Source: Lumbricus terrestris
Lineage: Eukaryota; Annelida; Clitellata; Crassiclitellata; Lumbricidae
Assembly: GCA_949752735.1 (NCBI GenBank)
Contig: OX457037.1
Span: forward strand, 65,667,915-65,731,914
Direction of reading: 5' to 3'
DNA length: 64,000 nt
A model generated the notes under the pieces. That model was given only the letters and a program-made list of their open reading frames with translations. It did no database searches and had not been told where the DNA came from. Made by a program: the position numbers and the translations under genes. Shown here in pieces: positions 33,141 through 43,690 of the stretch. Positions within the stretch are counted from its first letter, which is position 1. Each line of letters opens with the position of its first letter.

Positions 33141-34021
33141 GTTTAATTGCGACGATCCGAACGAAAGCCGTGGAAGGAAGAAAGAAATTGATTGCTGGAT
33201 TGGCGATCTTAGACAACGAATTGTTTGTTGTGAGTGATGAGAGTTCAGAAGTTGAAGTTTACGATTTGACGAAATACAGTTTCAGTCGTGAATGGACTTT
33301 GAAAAAATTAATTGATCCATGGGATATCGTATCCTGCACCAGAAATAAATGTCTCTACATCAACGATGTCAAAGTCAGAGGTCTGTCAAAAGAAATCTTT
33401 AGAATTGATCTAAATGGAAAACTAATAAAGAAATGGTCAACAAAAATGAATTATGGACTGCTGTCTGTAACATATGATTCGACTGTCATTTTAGCTTCTT
33501 ATAGTGAAAACAAATTAAATGAATATTCGCCAGATGGACAACTTATCCGGGAAATACATCTATCTTCAGAGGAAGGGTTTTCTCACCCCCGTCATGCTAT
33601 AAAACTGACCAATGGTCATTTCTTGGTCTGTCATGGTTGTTATGATGATGCTGCTGATGATCTGAATAGAGTGTGTATAGTGGATGCAGATGGAAAACTT
33701 TTGAAATCATTCGGTGAAAAACGTGGAATGACCATAGGACAAACACATAGGCCTAGTCCTGAATATTTGTCCGTCGATGGAAATGGATTCGTGATGGTCG
33801 CTGATGCTGTCAACCACCGAGTTTTGTCATTTGATTCAAATTTTGAATTTGAGAAAGAAATTCTCGCAGACGAACACGGATTACGATCTCCACATAGGAT
33901 TCTTCTGGATGAGTCAAATGGTCGAATCGTTGTATCTAACCACGATCAGAATGATTGTTGGATTTTGATTTTCGACTTAGGCCTACTAAGGCCAACGAGG
34001 AATGGTACTGTGAACTCTTGA
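33141..34021 (+). CDS. NHL-type beta-propeller terminal exon, copy 1
   Basis: Begins after CACCCCCAG in phase 1 and runs 293 codons to TGA at 34021. It encodes a six-bladed NHL-type propeller: repeated blades with ELFVVSDESSEVEVYD, NEYSPDGQLIREI, VCIVDADGKLLKSFG and FVMVADAVNHRVLSFD. This is the blade pattern of TRIM2/3/71 proteins, in which the propeller binds protein or RNA. No RING, B-box or filamin domain precedes it here. In frame with the helix exon (LG joined to LIATIRTK) and with the transmembrane exon if the helix exon is skipped. No stop or shift inside. An alternative start at 33026 would give 331 residues, but that part is not conserved in the other copies. Confidence 0.85.
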
Positions 34022-34092
34022 ATTACAGAAAACTAATTGTTTTTGAATCAAGTGAGCTTTCGTGCAAAGTTTAAAAATCAAACATTTTATGA

Positions 34093-34306
34093 TTGTTTGT
34101 ATGCGCACTTGTTATAGCGCCCCTTCAAGCTCTCTCCACTCAGAGGCGCTCCCGAATGCAGAGCAGACACTACATCGGAGTTTCACGCCGAAGCCCTGAG
34201 CAATTGTGAGTGAAGGACTTGCCCAAGGTCCTTACGCGGCGAGGTGGATTCCAATCTCGAACCTTCCGGCTTCAAGGCAGCGACGCCACCGCGCCCTCCA
34301 TGATGT
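34093..34306 (-). mobile_element. tRNA-derived SINE, main family, minus strand
   Basis: Reading the minus strand: GGGCGCGGTGG start, GAGATTGGAATCCACCTC (damaged B box), GGACCTTGGGCAAGTCCTTC, CTCCGATGTAGTGTCTGC, and the LINE-like tail GGGAGCGCCTCTGAGTGG / GGGGCGCTATAACAAG. It lies just downstream of NHL copy 1; the corresponding spot after copy 2 has no SINE. Confidence 0.88.
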
Positions 34307-34734
34307 AGGCATATGACTCTGTGTTGTTCCTTGAGTCATCTATTATTTCGGAACAATTGGAAAAGGGTTTGAAAGATTTGTGCAATTCAAAATTTTATGG
34401 AATTTCTTAAAATAAATTAAAAATTAAGGCGATATGGCTGTTCTAACATCAAACAGTCTAAGAAAAATGATAATAGAACATAAATAAAAATTCGGGCAAA
34501 AACGGGCTAAAGACTATTTAATCTATCTGGCTATTTAATCTATTTAATCTATTTAATCTATTTAGACTATCTAGTCTGTCTTCGTGCATGATTGTTATCA
34601 TTTTACGTTATCGAATGCAGGGTAGGCCTTGGCCTGACCTAAGTAGCCTAGCCCTCAGTCAGTCTTATCATTTCCTACCAAAGTTCAACATCTATTTTTA
34701 ATAGTACTACCGATTGTCGTAAGTGCGGAAAAAG

Positions 34735-36560
34735 TGCGGCATCTAGGTCTACTTTAAAAATAATGTCTGCGAAGAGGCTGACGAATGTTGGACGAGAAGT
34801 AACACAGTGTTCACGCAATACCACGCACATAGTTGAGAAACGGACGTTGTGCGTATCCGGCGACCACGACTTGTATTCTGTCGTCTCTGTCTTGGAGGAT
34901 AATGCTCCCGATGCTCTTTCTGCAAGCCCACTATAATCTTGCAAATGGAAGTAAGGGCGATGGATAACAAGAAGTTCGCTGAAACTACGGCGCCATTCTT
35001 CGATGGCGTTGTTCGTCTTCGGGGATCCTGTTAATATCGAACTTCAACACAGGGCTTATTCTAAGGAATTTTCTCAACTGCACATAAAATATGACGTCAG
35101 GTGCGGATCCATGGGCAAATCCGGCCATGCCCCCCATTGAGAAATTTTCACATTTGTCACCAGCTATTCTCGCGGGCAAAATGTACGAGGTTAGTACAGG
35201 GCTTTGAATCAATGCAGCGGGAAAAGGCGACAGAGAAGATAGAGAGAAAAGTAGCGTATGACTGAAACAATGTCATCAGCTATTCTGGCGGGCAAAATGG
35301 TATATTTTCTGAGAAATGGTATCTCTTTTTCCCCCGACATTTCGAACAAACAATTGTAAAAAGGTCATCAGATTTTTTGGGCCAATGACCAACGAAAATT
35401 ATTTTACTCCGACCCAACAACAAAATTTTAGCCCCTCCCTTAGAAAATTTCTGTATCCGCCCCTGAATGACTTATTATGGGACTAGGGGGCCGTCCATAA
35501 AGTATGTCACACTCCAGGGGGAGGGGTGTAAGAAAGTGTGACAGTTTGTGACAGGGGGAGGGTCAGGCCATGTGTGACGTCACACATTTATTTTTTTTAA
35601 TTTTAATTTTATTTTATTTTTTTAGTAGAATTTAATAGCTATAAAAATAATTTTCAGAAATTTGGTGAAACATTTGAATTAGTTTCATGTCAAAATAGCA
35701 TGAAATGCGTATCTACTGATTCCTCTCGCATCCGTCCTTTGAGAACTGCCAGAAGAGAAAGTGCACATTCAGAGGATGTTGAGTGGCTAGATGAGGATGA
35801 AGTTGATCTGTCTGCAATTATCCTTCCAGGAAACGATGATGGTGAAAGATTGATGCCAGTCGTAACTATGGATGAACACTTCACTTCACCATGGATGGAT
35901 GATGTCCAGTGAATATTTTTGATTTAAACATAATTCACAGGCCCATAGTAAACAGATTCAATATAGCACAAGAGTTTGTCACACAATTTGTCAATCTAGT
36001 CTTTTTTAGTCAAATTGTTTTGTTTCCTTTTTATTATTTAATCACTGGGTGAGGTCAAGTTTCGCTAATCTACATGTACTTCTTATCCCGTGTAAAAGAT
36101 TGCATAATCGGACGATTATCTAAAAAAAGTTTGTTCGAAAGTGTGACGTACTTTGGGGGGGGAGGGTTCCAAGATTTGTGACAGTTTGTGACAGGGGGCG
36201 TCAAAATTGGTCAAAAATAGCGTGACGTACTTTATGGACGGCCCCTAGTAAGTTCAATAGATCCGTGAACAAGCGTGGTTATAAGCGCCGCGGTAACGGT
36301 GTCTGTATAATAGCTTCCTTCCTGCAAGACCAATAATAGACCTCTGAAGTAAGCCTAAGCCTGCATTGGGAAGCTGACCGCAATCCCTCACTTAGAAGCA
36401 CGTGTTTCTACCTGTATCTGGGCCAATTGAACAAATTGAACGTCAGAACAAGTTTCTGAATTAAAATACGTTCCAGGCTTTGTTTAGCAATTATGTGCAA
36501 TATTGGTGAAATTGAATTTCCTAGAATAGATTGCATAGGCCAAATTTATAATATTAGATC
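34735..36560. repeat. Segmental duplication block, copy 2
   Basis: Matches 29140-29987 at both ends but is expanded by about 1.2 kb of inserted DNA between 35052 and 36255, including a Harbinger-like element. It ends with AATTGAATTTCCTAGAATAG and leads directly into the DNA before the intact helix exon. Confidence 0.8.
35487..36245. mobile_element. Harbinger-like nonautonomous transposon
   Basis: Inverted ends GGGGCCGTCCATAAAGTATG and CGTACTTTATGGACGGCCCC, with TAG directly outside both (35484-35486 and 36246-36248), a 3-bp duplication as in PIF/Harbinger elements. The subterminal phrase GTGTGACAGTTTGTGACAGGGGG appears near both ends. A 70-codon acidic frame (35700-35912) lies in the middle and may be a transposase relic or chance. 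ISL2EU-type classification is an alternative. Confidence 0.7.
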
Positions 36561-36839
36561 TACAAAGCTAGCTATTCGTTCGTTTTCAGATAGGCCTAAT
36601 ATTATAGCGTAATGTCTAATTTTTAAAAGCGTTACTTGAGAGCCAAGCGCAGAGCACCTGCCTATTCACGAGCGCTAAATAGCGGAAATGATCAGATGAG
36701 TCTATAATAGAAACCGAGTTGTGACAATTTCCGGTATAGGTCTGCAATTCTGTTTCAATCATGCTGTGTCTTTGAGTGAATAAACTCGTCTTTCGATGTA
36801 AATTGACTTCACGAAATGTTTCGCACTTTGGCTTTATAG

Positions 36840-36911
36840 AAGTGGAAAAACGACGGCAGGATGAGATCGAAAGGCAAAGACGAGAAGAAGAAGAACGGCT
36901 GAGACCACTCG
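36840..36911 (+). CDS. Charged cytoplasmic helix exon of receptor-like gene
   Basis: A 72-base exon between GCTTTATAG and GTAGGT, phase 1 at both ends. It encodes EVEKRRQDEIERQRREEEE followed by RLRPLG: a run of alternating basic and acidic residues with strong helix or coiled-coil propensity. Joining the transmembrane exon to it gives KR then KVEKRR without a stop; joining it to either NHL exon gives PLG then LIATIR or FIATIR. It would be the juxtamembrane linker between the membrane and the propeller. The exon is tiny, so support rests on splice signals, phase and the diverged copy at 28594, which keeps the same frame. Confidence 0.65.
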
Positions 36912-37214
36912 GTAGGTCTACTGATTAAGCCAGTTAATCAGTTGCTATAATGCTGCGGTTCGATCAATAATAATTCATGCACATTTCCCCTAAAATACAG
37001 TTCGTCTTCGTGTGTGCTTAGTATAATCTAAATAACCGATGTTGTTGAAACTATTCCATGTTGAAACTAATGAAGAAATTTGGGTAACTCAGAACATCTC
37101 GAATCTAGCAAATAAATTATGGAAACGTAGACCAGGAGTATTTTGATTAGAAGTTCACGCCTGTCATCGGCACAAAACATAATCACAGCACAAGAGGTCT
37201 AACCTTGTGGAGTG

Positions 37215-38375
37215 ATAGCATGAAAGCAAGAGATGCCAAAATTAGGCTTCTTGTCTTTAGCCGTCGTCGGACAAGTTTTCTCCATCTTTCTTGATTCTTT
37301 GTTTCTCCCAAGACTCCCATCATCTGATCGAAAGGCATCTCCAGCCAGTCTCTGATATTTTCAATCCAGTTCGTCCTCGGTCTTCACTGTGCTCCTCTTC
37401 CCGGTATTGTGCCCTGTATGATCTCTTTTTCAAGACAGCTTCCTTCATTGATTGAGTTGAGCAGACATCTTTGTACTCCCGCCGCTTCCAATACCTAGGC
37501 TATACGCTTGTTTTCTTGTCTGTCCAGGATACTCTCAGGATCCATCTTAGACATTTCATCTCGAGAGCTTCTATCCTGTCCTCATCCTTCTTTTTGATGG
37601 TCCAGCTTTCGCAACCATATGTTGCCACTGTCCAAACAAGGGCATTCATAAGTCGTATCTTTGTCTCCCTTTTTATGCTGTGACCTTTCCATATTTGTCT
37701 CAACGCTGCTGCTCTGTTCTCTCCCCTTGCCAGTTTCTCTCGGTGTCCTTTCTACACTCTGCGTCTCCTGTAATCAGTGGTCCGAGATGGTGGAAAGTGT
37801 CTACTTGTTCCAGACCGTATCCTCCAACCTGTATGTTGCATGTATCGCCTGTTAGAGTCACAACCTTTGTCATGCCCATGCTAATAAAGTAACCCCTTTT
37901 CTTCCCTGCCTGGTCTAGCCGGCTAACCAGATCCTGCAGTTATATTTCTGACCTGGCAGTAAAATAATGTCGTTGCGTACCTCATGTTTGCTAGTTTCCT
38001 ACTTCCTATATGCACCTCACTCTTCCACCCCTCCAACACTTCCACACAAGTGTTTCTTGCATGATTACCTCTGCAATGATATTAAACAAATGGGGTGATA
38101 TTACGCACCCTGTCTTAGCCTACTCCTTTCTTGACGCGTAACCCTTTTGCCAGCACCCCGCGACTTTTACTTTAGCTTGCTGTTTACAGTACAGTGTGGC
38201 TATAGTAGATTAAAGACGTGTCCTGGGTAGCCCATGTCTGCCATCTCCATCAAAAATTGTTCGAGCGAGATACAATCAAAAGCTTTGGTAAAATCTACGA
38301 ACACACGGTTGTTGATGGTTTCCATATTGCCTCACATTATGTGATGCATTTTGTCCAGTGCTGTTTCCCGGCGAA
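37215..38375 (-). pseudogene. RTE-like LINE reverse transcriptase fragment
   Basis: On the minus strand: FVDFTKAFDCIS (about 38305), RQGCVISPHLFN (about 38110), LMNALVWTVATYGCESWT (about 37640-37590), MKCLRWILRVSWTDKK (about 37550), and RTNWIENIRDWLEMPFDQM then ERWRKLVRR near the 3' end (about 37370-37260). The order is that of an RTE-like reverse transcriptase with its C-terminal region, 5' truncated and broken by several frameshifts and stops. It lies between the helix exon and NHL copy 2 and is a different family from the element at 50500. Confidence 0.8.
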
Positions 38376-39403
38376 TTTAACCCTTTAACAATCAGCGTGT
38401 ACTAAAATGCATGGGAAACATATGTAGCTGGTCGAAGAATAGCATTGCGGAAGGTCATTCCATGTTGACGAGCCAGTCACCGAGAAGGCACGGTTGTGCT
38501 AAGTGAAGATGCGAGCAAAGGGAACAGAGAGTAGACCTTGTTCAGGGAATGTCCCGATGATAGGCGTGAACTTCCCAATTAAATATCCTATTATCCAATA
38601 ATATGGCCACTATTAGCCCATGTTCAATACAAAATAATTTGACGATCATGTTAAAACGTTAGGCCTATCGATAGAGTAACATCATCACAGTAACATTATA
38701 GGTCTAAGTTATATTAGCGCCCAACTATTTAACTGCGAGACAAAAATTATGATTTTGGAAAATATCTTACTGACAGAAATAAGAACATCATGTGATATCC
38801 GTGTTCTTTTTCATAATGCACGTTCCTTATTTTTTTTTCTCAAAATTCCTGTTTGTAAAGCTGCAATGCCTTTCGAATAATAGAATTTCGATAAATAGAC
38901 AAACTTCTGTGGCTAATCAGTCGAAAATAAACCGTCAGTTAGCTAAGTGTTTCTTGCATAACGTCATACAATCATACATAGTATTAGGCTATTGTTGCAA
39001 ATAGCCTATAAATATTTATATGCATTATCGGCGCTCCACAATTTCATGGTCATAGTCTGAAAAATAATAATAATTTACATGTACACTCGGTGTCGTACTC
39101 AACGAACCTGTGTGTAAAATTCTCTATGTAAGCTTATTCTGGTATCTCTTTCTTTGCCGTAACTAAATCTATTAGTCAGATGCTATTTCTCTGTTTCTCC
39201 GCTTGTAGGCCTACCGTAGGCCTAGCCTATCATTTCCATTCACTGAGTGTTCCTTATTAGGCCTATGCTTAAGAGACACCATCATGACCTCCGTCATTGT
39301 CCTTCTAGTCGGAAATGTTTCTTGCAATATCAATATAATTGGTATTTTAATTTTATTATGAAATTTGGTTTTTAATCTGTTAAATATTTCAATTCGCATC
39401 CAG
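38376..39403. repeat. Intron-like DNA upstream of NHL exon 2
   Basis: From about 38440 it is a diverged copy of the DNA before NHL exons 1 and 3 (GGGAACAGAGAGTAGACCTTG, CAATAATATGGCC, GAGACACCATCATGAC). Non-coding. Confidence 0.6.
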
Positions 39404-40269
39404 GTTTTATAGCGACGATCCGAACCAAAGCGGAAGAGGAGATGCAGAAATCGATTGAGGGATTTGCGATCTTAGACAACGAATTGTTTGTTGTGAGTAC
39501 GATGAGTTCAGAAGTTGAAGTTTACGATGCGATGAAATTTAGTTTCAGTCGTCAATGGACTTTGAAGGAATTAATTGATCCAATTGACATAGTATCCTGC
39601 CACAGAAATAAATGTCTCTACATCAGCGATGTCAAAGTCGGTTATATGAAAAGCGAAATCTTTAGAGTTGATAAAAATGGAAAACTAATAAAGAAATGGT
39701 CAAAGAAATTCGATGAAGGACGATTGTCTGTAACATATGATTCGAGTGTTATTTTAGCTGCTTGTCATAAGAACAAATTAAATGAATATTCGCCAGATGG
39801 ACAGATTATCCGGGAAATACATCTATCTTCAGAGGAAGGTTTTTGTCATCTACAGCATGCTATAAAACTGACCAATGGTCATTTCGTGGTCTGTCATGGC
39901 TCTCATTTAGATGGTGACGATTCTGATCTGCACAGAGTGTGTATAGTCGATGCAGATGGGAAACTTTTGAAATCATTCGGTGATAAACGTCGATCGACCA
40001 TAAGACAAACACATTCTCCTGCATATTTGTCCGTCGATGGAAGTGGATCTGTGATGGTCGCTGATGTTGACAACGGCCGAGTTTTGTTATTGGATTCAAA
40101 TCTTGAATTTAAGAAAAAAATTCTTACAGAAGAGCACGGATTAGGATCTCCATATAGCATTCTTTTGGATAACTCAAATAGTCGATTCTTTGTATCTGAT
40201 AATTATAAGAAGAATTCTCGGATTAAGATTTTCAACTTAGGCCTAGTAAGGCAAACTAGGAACTCGTGA
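39404..40269 (+). CDS. NHL-type beta-propeller terminal exon, copy 2
   Basis: Begins after GCATCCAG in phase 1 and runs 288 codons to TGA at 40269, with no stop or shift. Same blade order as copy 1: ELFVVSTMSSEVEVYD, NEYSPDGQIIREI, VCIVDADGKLLKSFGDKR, VMVADVDNGRVLLLDSN. Differences from copy 1 are spread along the protein and mostly conservative, and the length is nearly the same, which suggests both have been under selection. It is the nearest propeller to the intact helix exon (2.5 kb), with which it is in frame, so it is the most likely terminal exon of the receptor. Alone it has no obvious start codon or promoter. Confidence 0.85.
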
Positions 40270-40559
40270 AATTTCAGAAAAACAGGCCTACTTGTTCTTT
40301 GAATTAAGGGAGCTTGCTTGCAAATTGTAACTTCATATGTTAAAACTGAGTCATTTAATAAAAATAAAACATTTTCTGATGTATGACTCTGCGTTGTCCT
40401 TTGAGTCATCCATTATTTCGGCTCATTTGGGTAAGGTTTGGAAGAGTTGGACAATTCCAGGTAGCGAAGAGGGGGTCTTTGTTACAATTGACGCCAACAA
40501 ATATATGCAATAAATCAACACTTAGCCTACCCATGAGTATGGCAACTTTGAGATGTGAC

Positions 40560-40800
40560 ATAATAGAAATGCTCTTTGTTACCGGTACTTTTTGCTGCGT
40601 TATGTTGTGAATCGTGAAAAAAACAGTGGCATAACTTTTGTTCTGTTTCAACTTTGTTGCTATATTTTGCTGATGTACGTAGATATGAATTAGGCCTACC
40701 TTGCCAGTGAAATTGATCAAAAAAATTGTTGTCTACTTTTGGCCAAGATATTGGCGAAGGACATTAGAGAGTCCTTTTTGGCCCAATCTGTACAAATGTA
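40560..40800 (+). mobile_element. Mariner remnant, right part
   Basis: GTTACCGGTACTTTTTGCTGCGTTATG, GCCAAGATATTGGCGAAGG and TTTTTGGCCCAATCTGTA match the end of the mariner at 29988-31149. The last bases are altered, so it has no clean terminus. Confidence 0.65.
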
Positions 40801-40973
40801 CTTCATACAGAGGTAGAACGGTAAAAATTACGCGGTACCTATAAATTCACCAAATCAGTTTGCGATTATAATTATCACGGTGCAAGTTCAATAATGTATC
40901 CAAATTTTCCAAAAAAACTACACAGCGTTCATTTCCCAGCTGTTTGTCTTCACGTGTGCTTAGTATAATCATT

Positions 40974-41075
40974 CATTCATTCATTCATTCATTATTAGAA
41001 TTTATATAGCGCCCCTTCAAGAAACTACTCAGAGGCGCTCCCAGCCCAGCCACGGCAAAAGAAAAAAAGATTTAA
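40974..41075 (-). mobile_element. L2-like LINE 3' end, minus strand, first part
   Basis: On the plus strand it begins with (CATT)n, i.e. the (AATG)n tail on the minus strand, then the inverse of GGGCGCTATATAAATTC, CTTGAAGGGGCGC and GGGAGCGCCTCTGAGTAG. It is the same 3' end as at 4498 in reverse. The element continues at 43245 after two TTAA insertions. Confidence 0.85.
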
Positions 41076-41954
41076 CCCTCAGGCTACCAAGCTTTTTTGT
41101 GACACGGACTATCAGGGGGTGGTTACTCCTCTGAATTTGGGGTTTGGTTTGAGATATCATAACTTGTAACACACCAATGGCTTCTACAGCATCCCATCCA
41201 GCAATTTTTGTCTAGGTCTTCCTCTAGACAAAAACTGCTTGAACATGATTTATATATATACAATAATAGTTTACATATAATAAAGTCCAATTTTCAACTT
41301 TAAAACTAGTAATAAGTCTGTTTTATGCACAATCAAAACAAAAAAACATGACATTGTAGTAGCTGCTGAAAAACGTTTACGCAGACATATCGGTTTGCGT
41401 TGTAAAACGACCAAACATTTTCACACATTTTTAAAAATTATTTTGAGCACTTCCGGTCATCAAAAGACAAATTATTTAGTATTAGAAAAAAGCCCTAAAT
41501 GCCCTCTACAGAATGGGATACTTTATTTCTATTAAAAAATAAATTATGAATAAGTTATAATAGAAAAAAACATGAAAATGTTATGAAAGTAAAACACCTT
41601 TATATACATTTTAATTTATTTTGAGCACTTCCGGTTGTCAAAAGACAACTCAGTGAGCATGGAAATGTAGCCCCACACTCCCTCTATAGAATGGTATAAT
41701 ATGTGTCTTCATATTGAAGGGCGGAAATGTTATAGTCGATAATCTATGGGGGTATCCACCCCATCCCTGGTACCTTGGGTGTATCGGGTATAACTTTTGA
41801 ACGGTATGGGGCTTCATCAAAACTTGTATCTCAAAATGTGTGCCAATGAACTCTCTACAGCTACTTAAAACGTCAAAATTTTATTCCAAACGTGACACGT
41901 TTGATTTGGGAAAATCTTGGGGGTGGATACCACCCCCCCTTGGTAGCCCGAGGG
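41076..41954. mobile_element. piggyBac-like TTAA element, family A, copy 1
   Basis: Inverted ends CCCTCAGGCTACCAAGC and TTGGTAGCCCGAGGG, with TTAA at 41072-41075 and 41955-41958. 879 bases, non-coding; interior phrases include TGAGCACTTCCGGT and CAAAAGACAA twice. A second copy is at 57987-58943. Confidence 0.88.
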
Positions 41955-41958
41955 TTAA

Positions 41959-43240
41959 CCCTTATAGGGTCACGATTTTTCTCAACCGATTTTGGTCACC
42001 GGGGAGTAATAAAATACCCCCACTGTGATTCGCATGATTCCTATGATAAACTCCGAAAAGAAGTTATTTACAGAAAGTTCGCTGAATGCACTGGAACCAA
42101 AGCAACATATGCAGCTCTGCAGAAAAATCAAAATGGCGGACAAAATGCCGGCCAGAATCTTAAATTGCTATAAGTTAAGTTATGTATGCAATGGAAACAT
42201 GAATTCAGAGTCTAAATCAACATTTTCGAGGTCAAGGAATGCAATGGAACCAATGTCACATATGTGGCACTGCACGAAAATCAAAATGGCGGACAAAATG
42301 GCGGCGATAATATTAAAATGGCTATTAGTGAAGTCATTTGTGCAACGGAAACATGATCTCAGGGTCTAAATCAGAATTTTCGAGGTCAAGGAATGCGATG
42401 GAACCAATTACACTTATATGGCACTGCAAAGAAACACAATTGGGATAAAATGACGGCCAGATTCTTGAATTGGCTTTCAGTAAAGTTCTGCACCTAATGA
42501 AAATATGATTTAATAATTTTTTGGTCAAATAATTTCATGAAAGCCGCATTATATGTAGCATTGAGCCTATTATGCAATGAAATTATCATATCTAGTCTAA
42601 ATTTTTAGTAGCCTACGATTACACTGCAGTTTAACTATTGCTGGCATTATATAGGTAATACGGTATGTGCCATATTCATAATTCAATGTTTCATAACTTG
42701 ATCTATCAATAGTTTCAATGTTTCATGACTTGACAGGTAAAGGCTATACAGTCTATTCAGGCCTGGTACTGTCAATGCAAATGCGTTCAAGTGTAGCCTA
42801 CATGGCAAGATCGCACTTCGACAGCAGAAGGGCTTGATGCTACACTAAGTCTTGTCAACTTCGCGTGATTTGCTGTAAACAATTTCAGTTATTCATCCTA
42901 ATTTTATGAAACCAAAACAATTTCTATTATAAAGTCCAAATATTGTAAAGGAGACATTTTAACAGCAAGACACTCATAAGTAAAGCATGCATATTGCATA
43001 ATGCTATGTTTAAAAATTTCTGAGTAAAATAACTAGGACGTGGTACATTTTCGAAGGCCTACTTTATAGCTGATTTGGGTTTATGAATAACTAATGAAAC
43101 TGGATGCATTCTGTGCATGAAACATATTTAGGAAAAGTCATACAAGCGATTTCTTCAACTATTTTCAGGGATTAAAATTTCTGTGAAAAACCGAGATGGG
43201 GGTATTTTTTACCCCCCCCCCCCCGGTGACCCTATAAGGG
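41959..43240. mobile_element. piggyBac-like TTAA element, family B
   Basis: Perfect 15-bp inverted ends CCCTTATAGGGTCAC and GTGACCCTATAAGGG, with TTAA at 41955-41958 (shared with the element to the left) and 43241-43244. The interior has imperfect tandem repeats of 120-180 bases around the phrase AAAATGGCGGACAAAATG (near 42128, 42283 and 42437). A C-run precedes the right end. Non-coding. Confidence 0.88.
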
Positions 43241-43244
43241 TTAA

Positions 43245-43690
43245 GGGATTTAAGAAATAAAGATTGACTGGTCAGGTGGAGGACATGGCGGTTAGAGGGG
43301 ATGTCATTCCAGATTTACGGCTCCTCAACCGAGAAGGCTCGGCGCTGTCTGGTAGCTGAGCGAGCCCGTGGAACAAGCAATTGTTCCTTTGCAGCAGAGC
43401 GAATGGCCCGACGCGCTTCAATGTCAGAGACGGCGACAGAGAACGCGCAGGTAAGATTGAGCACAACGAAGGATACAGCGACAAACAAGAGCAGCAATTC
43501 GATACTGGATGCGTTTGGCTATTGGCAACCAGTGCAGCACATCACGCATCATGACGCATGTAAGAAGAGACAGAGGAAAATTTAGGAATTCGTCCAATGA
43601 GTCGGGCAGCAGAGCTCAGAACCCGATCTCTCCGTCCCAGAACCCCAAGGGGAAGGCCAACAAGGATTGAGCAACAATGGTCAATTCTAC
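43245..43690 (-). pseudogene. L2-like LINE reverse transcriptase tail, second part
   Basis: Continues the element split at 41075. On the minus strand it encodes the tail also found at 3990-4360: VSDIEARRAIRSAAKEQL, LVPRARSATRQRRAFSV. Small insertions and deletions break the frame. A GACTGGTCAGG phrase just after the join matches the 3' UTR of the other copy. Confidence 0.82.

Noticed and set aside
41840..42528. ORFs in the TTAA elements as transposase
   Set aside because: They cover imperfect tandem repeats, occur on both strands and show no DDE or DDD motif.
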